NCBI GenBank assembly: GCA_003612515.1
Contig: RAZB01000004.1
Span: 62,001-126,000, forward strand
Source of the DNA: a bacterium D16-34
Lineage (GTDB): Bacteria > Actinomycetota > Coriobacteriia > Coriobacteriales > Eggerthellaceae
Length of the DNA: 64,000 bases
Direction: 5' to 3'
Below, one piece after another: positions 1 through 8,255 of the stretch (its first letter is position 1; each line of letters opens with the position of its first letter). The notes beneath the pieces are model-generated. The model was not told the DNA's origin. It saw nothing but the letters and a program-made list of their open reading frames with translations, and made no database searches. Position numbers and translations under genes: made by a program.

Positions 1-101
1 TTCGAGTGATCATCTATTCGTGCAAGCATCAACATAAGATAAGTTTTAACGATTGAGCATTGCGCAATCGTGCAATGTAGCAACGATCATTAGGAGGAAC
101 T

Positions 102-413
102 ATGAGCACTACTGATGAGGCCAAGGCTGCAGCCGCCAAAGCAACCGAAGAAGCAAAAAATGCCGCAAGTGATGCTGTTGACAGCGCAAAAGAGGCACTC
201 GGCAAAGCTGCTGATAGCGCCAAAGATGCTGTATCTGGCGCCGTCGACAACGCAAAAAAGAGCCTTGATACGGACAAAGATGGCAAAGTAAGCCTTGATG
301 AGGTTGGCGAAGGAATCAAGAAGGGCTTCGGCGAGCTAAAAAATAAGCTCTCTGACGCCGTTCATGATGTTGCCGAAAAGGTTGAAAAGTCAACCGACAA
401 GGAAGACAAATAA
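102..413 (+). CDS. Ala/Lys-rich helical protein with one EF-hand-like loop
   Basis: A 103-residue acidic and basic, alanine-rich protein of heptad-like repeats (AKEAxxKAADxAKDA), as in apolipophorin-like or LEA-like helical proteins. Residues 56-67 (DTDKDGKVSLDE) match a canonical 12-residue EF-hand loop, with Asp at 1, 3 and 5, Gly at 6, Ser at 9 and Glu at 12, so Ca2+ binding is plausible. There is no signal peptide or membrane segment, so it is probably cytoplasmic. The start follows a strong AGGAGG at about 92-97. Two hairpins lie downstream. No specific function is assigned; a stress-related or scaffold role is only a guess. Confidence 0.75.
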   Translation: MSTTDEAKAAAAKATEEAKNAASDAVDSAKEALGKAADSAKDAVSGAVDNAKKSLDTDKDGKVSLDEVGEGIKKGFGELKNKLSDAVHDVAEKVEKSTDKEDK

Positions 414-479
414 AGAGCTGTTTTAACTTGAGGGCGGCCTTTAGCCGAACCGGGTTGCCCAATATAAGTCGAAACAAAG

Positions 480-507
480 AAACGACCTCGCCTATGCGGG
501 GTCGTTT
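480..507 (+). terminator. Rho-independent terminator after the EF-hand-like gene
   Basis: The arms AAACGACC (480-487) and GGTCGTTT (500-507) pair, with further inner pairing. It lies about 65 nt past the plus-strand stop. Confidence 0.7.
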
Positions 508-525
508 AGTAGGGTCATAGAATTA

Positions 526-553
526 AAACGGCTCCACTTCGGTGGAGCCGTTT
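526..553. terminator. Bidirectional terminator with UUCG loop
   Basis: A 12-bp stem, AAACGGCTCCAC (526-537) against GTGGAGCCGTTT (542-553), closes a TTCG tetraloop. It sits 23 nt past the cold-shock gene stop on the minus strand, with A/T-rich sides, so it can serve both converging units. Confidence 0.8.
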
Positions 554-575
554 GGCATATTCGTGTTGATGCAGT

Positions 576-779
576 TTAGCGCTTCACCACGTTGCTTGCT
601 TGAAGCTTGCCATTTTGGCCCGTGGTAACATCGAAGGACACTGCTGCGCCTTCTTCAAGGGTCTTAAACCCATCCATCTTGATCTCGGAGAAGTGAACGA
701 ACAAATCTTCACCATCGTTCTGAGAGATGAAACCATAGCCCTTCTCAGGATTAAACCACTTCACAGTACCTTCCGCCAT
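576..779 (-). CDS. Cold-shock domain protein (CspA family)
   Basis: A 67-residue single cold-shock-domain protein, the usual CspA length. It begins [18 protein letters not shown] and carries RNP1 (KGYGFI) and RNP2 (LFVHFS), the single-strand nucleic acid binding motifs; the family acts as RNA chaperone and antiterminator. The ATG at 779 follows AGAGGAAATAAA. The frame runs further upstream, but residues there do not resemble CspA. The leader is about 90 nt long and begins with a strong stem-loop, in keeping with the post-transcriptional control common in csp genes. Confidence 0.95.
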   Translation of the reverse strand: MAEGTVKWFNPEKGYGFISQNDGEDLFVHFSEIKMDGFKTLEEGAAVSFDVTTGQNGKLQASNVVKR

Positions 780-842
780 TTTATTTCCTCTTTCCTCTTT
801 CCGGTCACCCGAAAAGGTAATGCCTGCGTTGCATGGCGGCAA

Positions 843-878
843 CACATGCTCTCACTCTGAGAGCATGTGATCACTATA
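843..878 (-). promoter_or_regulatory. csp -10 element and 5' leader stem-loop
   Basis: On the minus strand a TATAGT -10 (873-878) is followed at once by a perfect inverted repeat, arms CACATGCTCTCA and TGAGAGCATGTG (843-854 and 858-869) around 3 nt. The transcript would start within the repeat, so it may be an operator or a 5'-end hairpin controlling stability or translation. No good -35 is visible. Confidence 0.5.
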
Positions 879-1007
879 CGCTATCCGTGATAAAAAATGT
901 GCTAAAAAGGGACTTTCACCAATTTTTTCTTAAAATTTGAGGAATTTTTTGCTTGTGTCTTACGCTTATGGTCTTATAATTGTTATTTTGCACTATTGTT
1001 GATGGAA

Positions 1008-1490
1008 TTACTCATCAATAACCCGCGTGATTGACTTTTCTTCCCCAAACACAACATCCTCAATGCCAACGATGGAAGCTTCAGCCTCCTCTTGACCATT
1101 TTGCTCATGGGTAAGTTGCGCCAACGCTTCTGGTTTTTCAGGCAGATCGAATCCATATGTCTGCGCCAGAGAACGCGCTTGTTCTAGACGAAGATCTGCC
1201 AAAACATGCTGACCATCTTCACGTAGATATGCCGAGGCTAACGCAAGGCTTTGAGAAATATATTCAACAACGCGCTCGTCTACACCCGATACTTGCAAAA
1301 CTGCTCCCATAGATTCTGGCGCCAACGAAAGCAGAGTTGCCCCATCAATATCAGTGGCCTCGCCAACGGCTGCCTCTAACATCTCAGCAGCTCCACGAGG
1401 GTCTTTTTCGTGGTGCGCCTTAAACCAGCTTCGACGCAGTATTTCTGCATATTGCAACAAAATGCGCATAAGGTAATCTTGCTCAAACAT
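1008..1490 (-). CDS. Conserved hypothetical protein, DUF6483-like
   Basis: A 160-residue soluble, mostly helical acidic protein with no signal or membrane segment. The N-terminus (MFEQDYLMRILLQYAEILRR) and the helical pairs resemble DUF6483, proteins with TPR-like helices; this is from memory and not certain. The AGGAG ribosome site overlaps the ruvB stop codon (8-nt gap), so it is translationally linked to ruvB as the last gene of the ruvCAB unit. The C-terminal 40 residues are acidic and probably disordered. Function unknown. Confidence 0.75.
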   Translation of the reverse strand: MFEQDYLMRILLQYAEILRRSWFKAHHEKDPRGAAEMLEAAVGEATDIDGATLLSLAPESMGAVLQVSGVDERVVEYISQSLALASAYLREDGQHVLADLRLEQARSLAQTYGFDLPEKPEALAQLTHEQNGQEEAEASIVGIEDVVFGEEKSITRVIDE

Positions 1491-1498
1491 AGCTGCTC

Positions 1499-2587
1499 CT
1501 AAAACGTATCAGGAAATGCAATGCCCAAATGATCATAAGCACGCCTCGTTGCTTGCCGTCCTTTGGGAGTGCGAATAATCAAGCCTTGTTGCATCAAATA
1601 AGGTTCGTATACATCCTCAAGCGAATCGGTGCTTTCTGAGAGCGCTGAAGCAAGCGTTGTCAGCCCTACTGGGCGCCCACCAAATTGCACAGCTAAGAGC
1701 TCGAGAATGCGATTATCCATGGCGTCCAAGCCAAGCGAATCCACCTCATAAAAGCTCAGCGCTTGAGCAGCAACGTCTTCGTCGATGACGCCATTTCCTC
1801 GCACTTGAGCCCAGTCACGTACACGCTTGAGCAAACGATTTGCCAAACGTGGTGTTCCTCGTGAACGACGGGCAATCTCTAAAGCACCATCTTCTTCTAT
1901 ACCCACTTCTAAAATTGAAGCAGATCTCCGCACGATGTCAGCTAATTCTTCAGGCGAGTAGTATTGCAAACGAAATACCACGCCAAACCTATCACGCAAA
2001 GGACCGGTCAAAAGACCAGTACGTGTGGTGGCACCAATGAGCGTAAAACGTGGAAGATCTAAACGAATGGAGCGAGCCGCTGGGCCTTTTCCCACCACGA
2101 TATCGAGCGCAAAGTCTTCAAGCGCGGGATATAAAACTTCCTCAACCATGCGATTTAAGCGATGAATCTCATCAATAAAAAGAACATCGCCTTCCTCTAA
2201 GTTGGTCAAAATAGCTGCCAAGTCTCCCGTACGCTCAATGGCAGGACCGCTTGTGGCGCGGATATTTGCACCTAACTCATTCGCTACAACGCTTGCAAGC
2301 GTTGTTTTGCCCAGACCAGGAGGGCCAGAAAATAAAATATGATCTGCAACATCTCCGCGTTCTTGTGCCGCCTGAATCATAATGGCAAGCGATTCTTTAA
2401 TCTTTGTCTGTCCGAGATATTCCCCTAAACGTTTAGGACGCAAGCTGCGATCGAGCACCAGATCATCTTCTGTTAGCTCTGGCGCAACCGAGCGTTCGCG
2501 ACCAGACAATGACTCAGCAAATCCGTCGCGCTCATCTGAGCCCGCCTCAAAAACTAGTCCCTCTATTTCAACGCCGCCATTAACCAT
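1499..2587 (-). CDS. ruvB: Holliday junction branch-migration ATPase RuvB
   Basis: A 362-residue AAA+ motor that, with RuvA, drives branch migration of Holliday junctions. Walker A (GPPGLGKT, about residue 90), Walker B (DEIH), sensor 1 (GATTRTG) and the arginine finger region (GPLRDRFG) are intact, followed by the C-terminal winged helix ([13 protein letters not shown]). The N-terminus has about 40 extra acidic residues before the conserved [12 protein letters not shown] segment. The ATG at 2587 follows TTAGGAAAAC. It lies 26 nt downstream of ruvA in a ruvC-ruvA-ruvB unit. Confidence 0.98.
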   Translation of the reverse strand: MVNGGVEIEGLVFEAGSDERDGFAESLSGRERSVAPELTEDDLVLDRSLRPKRLGEYLGQTKIKESLAIMIQAAQERGDVADHILFSGPPGLGKTTLASVVANELGANIRATSGPAIERTGDLAAILTNLEEGDVLFIDEIHRLNRMVEEVLYPALEDFALDIVVGKGPAARSIRLDLPRFTLIGATTRTGLLTGPLRDRFGVVFRLQYYSPEELADIVRRSASILEVGIEEDGALEIARRSRGTPRLANRLLKRVRDWAQVRGNGVIDEDVAAQALSFYEVDSLGLDAMDNRILELLAVQFGGRPVGLTTLASALSESTDSLEDVYEPYLMQQGLIIRTPKGRQATRRAYDHLGIAFPDTF

Positions 2588-2613
2588 GTTTTCCTAACTT
2601 ATTACACCTATAT

Positions 2614-3201
2614 TTAAGCTCCAAGGCGCTTCAATGCATATTGCAAAAGCTTACTTTCGGTTTGACCAGCAGGCGCTCCTTTTAAGGCAAGCTCTGCCTC
2701 TGCTGAGCTAAAGCCCATTGAAAGAAGTGCCTCAAGTGCAGCTTTCTGCGCAGCGTCAACTGCTGTAGATGCGTCTTGATCAAATAAACTAGTGACACCT
2801 TCATCAAACGAACCTTTAAGTTCTAAGATTATACGCGATGCTGTCTTTTTGCCCACACCAGGAATTTTTTGCACACGAGCAATATCTTGCGCCGCAATAG
2901 CACTTATGAGGTCTGCAGGTGAAAATGCTGACAACGCTGCAAGCGCCACTTTTGGACCGACACCACTCACGCTGATGAGTCGCTCAAAAAGCGCCTTTTC
3001 TTCAAGGGTTAAAAACCCATAAAGCGCTATGCCATTTTCGCTCACTTGCAAATAGGTAAATACCGAAATTGCGTTACCTGTTTCAGGAAGTTTGGCAAGT
3101 GCGCCTTGAGACATGGCAACCGCATAACCCACTCCCCCTACGTTAACAAATGCAGTAGAGGTATTCTTACCAGCAAGTATGCCCTCTAAAAAAGCAATCA
3201 T
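2614..3201 (-). CDS. ruvA: Holliday junction-binding protein RuvA
   Basis: 195 residues, the normal RuvA size. It has an N-terminal OB domain (MIAFLEGILAGK), two helix-hairpin-helix motifs (SVSGVGPKVALAALS and IPGVGKKTASRIILELKG) and a C-terminal RuvB-binding domain (ALLSMGFSSAEAELAL). The open frame extends 58 codons further upstream into ruvC, but MIAFLEG is the conserved start and AAAGGAA precedes the ATG at 3201. It tetramerises on four-way junctions and loads RuvB. Confidence 0.97.
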   Translation of the reverse strand: MIAFLEGILAGKNTSTAFVNVGGVGYAVAMSQGALAKLPETGNAISVFTYLQVSENGIALYGFLTLEEKALFERLISVSGVGPKVALAALSAFSPADLISAIAAQDIARVQKIPGVGKKTASRIILELKGSFDEGVTSLFDQDASTAVDAAQKAALEALLSMGFSSAEAELALKGAPAGQTESKLLQYALKRLGA

Positions 3202-3217
3202 GGAAGTTCCTTTCACA

Positions 3218-3715
3218 TTATCTGCAACATGCGCCATCATGCGTGGCATAGCAGATAGCTGCAGCAAGCGCATCTGAGGCGTGATCAGGCTCGGGTGGCT
3301 TGCGCAACGAAAGCAGTCGTTGCACCATATATTGCACCTGGTCTTTTTCTGCTGTTCCTGTGCCAACAACTGCAAGCTTTATCTGGCGTGGCGTGAACTC
3401 CATCACGTCCATCTCATGTTCAGCGCATGCTACCAAAGCCGCACCTCTGGCTTGACCGGTGGCAAATGCCGCAGTGATATTTTGCCCAAACCAAACGGTT
3501 TCAATCCCAACACAGACCGGCCTAAACCGAGCAGCAACTGCACTTATTTGCTCGTGAATTTTACGCAGACGCTGCGCTAATGGCACTGAAGCGTCAGTGG
3601 CAACACATCCATAAGCAACACAAGTAAGGCGAGATCCTTGTTGGTGAATAACCCCCCATCCAGTATGGGCAAGGCCGGGGTCTATCCCCAATATAATCCG
3701 ATCTTCGCCTGACAT
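3218..3715 (-). CDS. ruvC: Holliday junction resolvase RuvC
   Basis: 165 residues with the RNase H-like acidic site: Asp in GIDPGLAHTGWG, Glu in VGIETVW, and the two Asp of PDHASDALA. It cleaves Holliday junctions symmetrically. Two ATGs lie 6 nt apart; the inner one at 3715 has AAGG at proper spacing and is preferred over 3721. Sixteen nt separate it from ruvA. A LexA-type box lies directly upstream, so SOS induction is likely. Confidence 0.96.
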   Translation of the reverse strand: MSGEDRIILGIDPGLAHTGWGVIHQQGSRLTCVAYGCVATDASVPLAQRLRKIHEQISAVAARFRPVCVGIETVWFGQNITAAFATGQARGAALVACAEHEMDVMEFTPRQIKLAVVGTGTAEKDQVQYMVQRLLSLRKPPEPDHASDALAAAICYATHDGACCR

Positions 3716-3730
3716 AGCCATCCTTTTAAA

Positions 3731-3752
3731 CAAACGTTTGTTCGGTATTCTA
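3731..3752 (-). promoter_or_regulatory. LexA/SOS box and -10 of ruvCAB
   Basis: On the minus strand CGAACAAACGTTTG (3731-3744) matches the Gram-positive LexA (DinR) consensus CGAACRNRYGTTYC at 13 of 14 positions and contains the perfect palindrome AACAAACGTTTGTT (3729-3742). A TGG-TAGAAT extended -10 (TAGAAT at 3747-3752) lies just upstream, so the box would cover the transcription start. Confidence 0.75.
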
Positions 3753-3859
3753 CCACAGCAATACGACAAAGCTACGTACAATTATCGTTTTTTGCGCGTA
3801 CACCAGCAATTCAACTTCAGCGCTCATATGAGCCCATTTTGCTACTTCCAACAAAATAG

Positions 3860-3889
3860 CGCCTAGATAAGCATAAGCTTACCTAGGCG
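3860..3889 (-). terminator. Terminator after yebC
   Basis: Arms CGCCTAG-TAAGC and GCTTA-CTAGGCG (one mismatch, 4-nt loop), followed on the minus strand by ATTTTGTT. It isolates yebC from ruvCAB. Confidence 0.75.
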
Positions 3890-3946
3890 CATCCCCTCTC
3901 AACTCCGTCCAAACCTCAAGACAAAGTTGGAATATGCAAAAGGCAA

Positions 3947-4747
3947 TTATTCGTCAAGAGCCTCAGCAATTTCTTCAGTCATATCCATGGTGTGATAGAC
4001 GTTTTGCAAGTCTTCAAGCTCTTCAAGTTTATCAACCAAGCGCATAACCTTTTTAGCATCCGACACGCTTACCTCGGTTGGCGTGGTTGGGATCATGATA
4101 AGCTCAGCGCCTTTAACTTGAATGTCTTGTGCTTCTATCGCCTTAACAACGCTCATCAGCTCAGTCGGAGCAGTGTAGACAATCCACTCCTCATTAGCAT
4201 CTTCGTAATCATCTCCACCAGCTTCGGCAACTGCTAACATAAACTCTTCTTCATCAGCTGCAGCGCCATTAGGACCTACTGGGTTCTTTTTGTCGCCGGT
4301 CTCAATTTCTTTTGCAACAATAATTTGACCTTTGCGCTCAAATTGGAATGCAACCGAGCCCGACGTGCCCAAATTGCCACCATGATGATTGAAAGCAGCG
4401 CGAACATCGGCAGCTGTACGATTGCGATTGTCGGTCAGCGCTTCGCAATAAACTGCAACACCACAAGGTCCATAACCCTCATAAACGACCGTCTCATAAT
4501 TTGCAGCATCTTTGCCAGATCCGAAAGCCTTATCAATTGCGGTCTTGATCTTGTCTTTCGGCATTGAGTAGCCCTTGGCTTTTTCAACGGCTGCCGCAAG
4601 AGATGCGTTGTTATCAGGATTCGGGTCGCCACCCTCTTTCGCAGCAACGGTAATATTACGTGCGAGCTTAGAGAATAGTGCAGAGCGCTTTGCATCCTGA
4701 GCCGCTTTACGATGCTTCGTGGTTGCCCACTTTGAATGTCCTGACAT
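3947..4747 (-). CDS. YebC/PmpR family protein (TACO1-like)
   Basis: 266 residues. It has the family signature MSGHSKWATTKHRKAAQDAKRSALFSKLARNI... split over three domains, the GYGPCGVAVYCEALTDNRNRT segment and the C-terminal LEELEDLQNVYHTMD. Members bind DNA as regulators or act in translation of proline stretches. It is slightly longer than usual because of an insertion near residues 150-175 (GDKKNPVGPNGAAADEE). The ATG at 4747 follows AAAGGG. The gene has its own promoter and terminator; linkage to ruvCAB next door is a common genome arrangement. Confidence 0.93.
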   Translation of the reverse strand: MSGHSKWATTKHRKAAQDAKRSALFSKLARNITVAAKEGGDPNPDNNASLAAAVEKAKGYSMPKDKIKTAIDKAFGSGKDAANYETVVYEGYGPCGVAVYCEALTDNRNRTAADVRAAFNHHGGNLGTSGSVAFQFERKGQIIVAKEIETGDKKNPVGPNGAAADEEEFMLAVAEAGGDDYEDANEEWIVYTAPTELMSVVKAIEAQDIQVKGAELIMIPTTPTEVSVSDAKKVMRLVDKLEELEDLQNVYHTMDMTEEIAEALDE

Positions 4748-4783
4748 AAACACCCTTTCAAGAATTTGCAATATCAGCGCGAT

Positions 4784-4812
4784 ATTGTATCACTCATCGC
4801 GACTGTTGGTAA
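4784..4812 (-). promoter_or_regulatory. Promoter of yebC
   Basis: Minus-strand -35 TTACCA (4807-4812), 17-nt spacer and -10 TACAAT (4784-4789), about 37 nt upstream of the yebC ATG. Confidence 0.6.
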
Positions 4813-4844
4813 CGCTAATACCTTATTCGTTAGCGAACGTGCGT

Positions 4845-5846
4845 TTACTTGGTTGTTTTAACCGCCCCACGATCACAACGATTGCCCCACGAGTCAATAA
4901 TGTCGCCATCGCGATACACACAAATAATTTCGCAATGGTTGGCGCATTTTCCACATTCAATCTCACGGGTCTTAAAGTCGAAATCAAGCAACGCTTCAAA
5001 ATCAAACTTTCCACTGGCAAACGGACCGGCTGTTGCCTCTTTGACAGGACCTGCGTCAGCAGCTAAAAGCGCCACACCATATGCACCCATGAGATGCCCA
5101 TCCGGGTCAACCAGTACATCCACGCCAAGTTGCTCTTCAAACGCATGCACAACACCAGCGTTTTTCGAGACACCTCCTTGAAAAACCACTGGCGAGGCAA
5201 TCTTTTTGCCCTTACCAACGTTGTTGAGATAGTTCGAAGCTACCGCATTGCACAACCCGGCAATAATATCTTCGCGCGCATATCCCACCTGAATTTTGTG
5301 CACCAAGTCACTCTCGGCAAATACTGTGCAGCGTGCTGCAATGTTGGCAGGCTTTGTGGAAGTAAGTGCAATGTCGCCAAACTCCTCAACTTCAACACCT
5401 AAGCGATGCGCCTGTGAAGATAAGAAAGACCCTGTTCCTGCTGCACATAGCGTGTTCATAGCGTAGTCAACAGCAATGCCGTCAGATACGCAAATAATCT
5501 TTGAGTCCTGTCCGCCAATCTCAAGGATAGTACGCACATCGGGATGCAGTGAGGTTGTACCAACAGCATGGGCAGTAATCTCATTTTTGATTACCGACGC
5601 ACCAAGCATGGCACCCACCAACCTGCGCGCGCTCCCTGTGGTACCTGCGCCCACGATGGCAATTTCATCCGCATCAGACAACGCTGCCACCTGCGCTTCA
5701 AGTTCACGCACCACGCTTTTTGATGCCTCGGTCGGGTTTCCTTCGGTCCACAAATACGAACGCGCAATGATGTTTCTGTCCTGATCAATCACGACGCCTT
5801 TTGTAGAAATAGAACCGATATCAATGCCAAGGTAGGCACTTCTCAT
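4845..5846 (-). CDS. 2-hydroxyacyl-CoA dehydratase activase-like ATPase (BcrA/BadF/HgdC family)
   Basis: A 333-residue ASKHA-fold ATPase. It starts MRSAYLGIDIGSISTKGVVID (phosphate 1 loop) and carries two Cys positioned like the [4Fe-4S] ligands of HgdC (NTLCAAGTGSF and ARCTVFAESD). Relatives use ATP to inject an electron into a dehydratase or reductase partner. The last 35 residues add a Cys cluster (CGKCANHC...NRCDRG) that marks the beginning of the DUF2229 part in large fused homologs. The start overlaps the stop of the next upstream gene by 4 nt (ATGA). It is the third gene of a three-gene unit. Substrate unknown. Confidence 0.85.
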   Translation of the reverse strand: MRSAYLGIDIGSISTKGVVIDQDRNIIARSYLWTEGNPTEASKSVVRELEAQVAALSDADEIAIVGAGTTGSARRLVGAMLGASVIKNEITAHAVGTTSLHPDVRTILEIGGQDSKIICVSDGIAVDYAMNTLCAAGTGSFLSSQAHRLGVEVEEFGDIALTSTKPANIAARCTVFAESDLVHKIQVGYAREDIIAGLCNAVASNYLNNVGKGKKIASPVVFQGGVSKNAGVVHAFEEQLGVDVLVDPDGHLMGAYGVALLAADAGPVKEATAGPFASGKFDFEALLDFDFKTREIECGKCANHCEIICVYRDGDIIDSWGNRCDRGAVKTTK

Positions 5847-7042
5847 GATAACTTCTCCTTCTTCATGGCAAGCATGTCATAAAACGCCTCGAGGCGCGTA
5901 TCTAAACCGGTATCAGAGGTTTGCGAATCGTAGGTCAGATACAGAATTGGAATAGCATAGTCTTCGCTTATCTTTTGCAATACCGGAATGCAATCAATCT
6001 CAGGAGTGCATCCTGCAGACTTGGCATGAATAATACCGTCGAAGCCAGCTTGAGCATATTGTTTCGCCGCAGCTATCGTCAGCGTAGAGGTTGGACCCAT
6101 GTCGTAGGTGATATAGTCTTTCGCTCCAACGCGTAAATTTGGCTCGTTGTAATGCAAATAGCGATTCGTAAAATTCAGCATGCGATGCACTTCAACCCCA
6201 AGCGACATCAGCTTGTGATCAAGCCCTAAATTGGATCGCTCGTCAATTGCGGTAAACATTTCACCAACCACACCAATGCGAATGGGGCGCTCAGGCTTAT
6301 CTATCTCAATTGCTCTAAAACTCTCCATTACATGCTTATAGGCTTGGTTGATATCGCGCTCATCGGTGGCACAACGAAGTTCATTCATATACCCGTCCCA
6401 CGCTTTATCAAACGAACCGCGCTTACGCTCAAACCCACCATATGCCAAGAAATAATCGCGCGCCTCATCAAGAAGCTCCATCATTTTGGCAGTTCCTTTG
6501 AGCTTGACCACCCCGTGAGGTATGTCGATATCAGGATTAACCTTGCTCAAAACTTCCTTCGCCCAGCCCAAATAGCCCTTCTCAATGCCGTGAGCGAAAT
6601 TGAGCATGTCAAACTCATAGCCCATGTCTCGAAGCGCAGACTCTTGCAGCTCTCCGTAATAGCCCAATCGGCACGGGCCTCCGAACTGTATAACCATATC
6701 AGCGCCTAAATCGAGCGCCTCAACAAAGTCTCCGAGGATGTGCTTGTAAGGCGTACAAACATAGTCGCTTGAGTTTTGCACACCCACCTCGGTAGTTTGG
6801 CGCGTGGCTTCCGGAAGTGGCAAATAATCAACGTCTAGGACCTGTTCGACGAAAAACTTAAAGGCCGGGTCATAGTAGCAATAGCGAAAAAATGCCGCTT
6901 TCATTGGGCGATGATGCTTCGCGCGATGCTTTGCCTTCTTTTCAGCTTTCTTGTCAGGCCTCAGCGTTGGCTTTCGCTTGCGATCTAACTCCACGGCAAC
7001 CGAGGATCGCACCTGTTCAATCATTGATTGTGGCTTAGCCAT
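5843..7042 (-). CDS. DUF2229/HgdB-like CoA-activase partner protein (middle piece)
   Basis: 399 residues, resembling the C-terminal part of the large DUF2229 activase-related proteins and 2-hydroxyglutaryl-CoA dehydratase subunits. Visible features are FGGPCRLGYYGELQ and the IHAKSAGCTPEIDCIPVLQKI segment with Cys that may bind an Fe-S cluster. The N-terminus is very basic (KRKPTLRPDKKAEKKAKHR). The ATG at 7042 follows GGGAGG, and the gene overlaps its upstream neighbour by 8 nt and its downstream one by 4 nt, so the three are translationally coupled. Confidence 0.8.
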   Translation of the reverse strand: MAKPQSMIEQVRSSVAVELDRKRKPTLRPDKKAEKKAKHRAKHHRPMKAAFFRYCYYDPAFKFFVEQVLDVDYLPLPEATRQTTEVGVQNSSDYVCTPYKHILGDFVEALDLGADMVIQFGGPCRLGYYGELQESALRDMGYEFDMLNFAHGIEKGYLGWAKEVLSKVNPDIDIPHGVVKLKGTAKMMELLDEARDYFLAYGGFERKRGSFDKAWDGYMNELRCATDERDINQAYKHVMESFRAIEIDKPERPIRIGVVGEMFTAIDERSNLGLDHKLMSLGVEVHRMLNFTNRYLHYNEPNLRVGAKDYITYDMGPTSTLTIAAAKQYAQAGFDGIIHAKSAGCTPEIDCIPVLQKISEDYAIPILYLTYDSQTSDTGLDTRLEAFYDMLAMKKEKLS

Positions 7043-8039
7043 GCGTATAGCCTCCCTTCTGTTGGAAGCGCAAAATATCAACGAAGCTTTCTACGCGAGT
7101 CTCAACACCTGCGGTTCCCGACTGCGCGTCAATCATAAGGTTCAAAATAGGCTTTCCTTGGATATAGCGCATGATGGCATCATCGGTCATCGAGTCAGGG
7201 CCACATGGGAATGCACTAATGAGCACAATGCCATCAATCTTGTCTTCGGTCAGCAAAATTGCACCGATAAGCTCGCGATTGATAACCCACGGCATGGTAT
7301 CAGAAAATTCAAAGCTCTTTTTGTAGGCATGGTCATGGTCAATCGCATCTGCAAACACCACGTCAGCCCCCATGTCTGCGAGCGCATCTAGCACCGCACC
7401 AGACAAGTAAGCATCATGGGTGATATAAGGATGCGCGACTACTAAAATTCCCAGCCCAGGATCTGCGTTTGGGTTGGTTTGTGCCGCACGACGCTTGGCA
7501 ACAATTTGTCGAAGTGTGCGCTCTTGCGCATCCGCCAAAACTTTATCGTGGGCCGCCTGAGCAGCAAATGCCGCTTTAAACGCGCTGTGCGCCTCTTTGC
7601 GCGACGCCCCCATGCGAATAGCCATTTCCTCAAACGGGCGACGAACATCGCGAACTTTTCGCACGTTTCCAACTTCGCACGATATAACTTCAAGATGTTG
7701 GTCGCGGAAGGTATTTTTCGCTATATCGGTTACCGACTGGAACTTGGTACAAAATCCCGTTCTGTGTTCTGCTGTGGGATAGCTTGGCACAAATACCGCA
7801 TCGCATCGGTCAATCAAACTATCAACATGTCCCATAAACACTTTTGAGGCTAAACAGCATTCATCAACCGAGAGATGCTCGCCCCTATCTGCAATGGCTT
7901 TGTCGGTGGGTTCGCTTACGACAACCTGACGCCCGAGCGCCGTAAAAAAAGTTGTCCACAGAACACCGTAGCGATAATACAGAAGTGATCGCGGGATTCC
8001 GACCACAGAAACATCAGCCCACATTGCTTTTTCGGGCAC
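7035..8039 (-). CDS. DUF2229-domain protein (N-terminal piece of activase system)
   Basis: 334 residues. The opening VVGIPRSLLYYRYGVLWTT is the hallmark of the DUF2229 domain fused to CoA-enzyme activases, followed by conserved Cys in DECCLASKVF and GFCTKFQS. I choose the GTG at 8039, because GGAGG (8045-8049) sits 5 nt upstream; an in-frame TTG at 8051 overlaps that site, and the ATG at 8024 lacks one. It is the first gene of the unit and divergent from serA across a 216-nt intergenic region. Biochemical role unproven; an Fe-S electron-transfer function is inferred. Confidence 0.8.
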   Translation of the reverse strand: MPEKAMWADVSVVGIPRSLLYYRYGVLWTTFFTALGRQVVVSEPTDKAIADRGEHLSVDECCLASKVFMGHVDSLIDRCDAVFVPSYPTAEHRTGFCTKFQSVTDIAKNTFRDQHLEVISCEVGNVRKVRDVRRPFEEMAIRMGASRKEAHSAFKAAFAAQAAHDKVLADAQERTLRQIVAKRRAAQTNPNADPGLGILVVAHPYITHDAYLSGAVLDALADMGADVVFADAIDHDHAYKKSFEFSDTMPWVINRELIGAILLTEDKIDGIVLISAFPCGPDSMTDDAIMRYIQGKPILNLMIDAQSGTAGVETRVESFVDILRFQQKGGYTHG

Positions 8040-8169
8040 AAAAACCTCCAAAGATTACAAACGATAAGCGCACGCATATTCATACAACGATAACAAAACC
8101 CATATTTTAGCACCACCCAACAAGATTCAGCCAACACACGATAACTTGTGCCGCAGACAGGGGTGTTCG

Positions 8170-8231
8170 TTGACAAACGGCACTGATCACCGCAGTATAA
8201 AAGCATTACTTCAACACAGCGTGATCACCGC
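8170..8231 (+). promoter_or_regulatory. serA promoter with paired TGATCACCGC repeats
   Basis: TTGACA (8170-8175) and AGTATA (8094+100, i.e. 8194-8199) are spaced 18 nt. The 10-mer TGATCACCGC occurs at 8184-8193, inside the spacer, and at 8222-8231, just past the start; each has a near-palindromic GTGATCAC-type core. They are probable operator half-sites for an unknown repressor. Confidence 0.6.
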
Positions 8232-8255
8232 GCGACCTCATGCAAAGGAGCCCCT

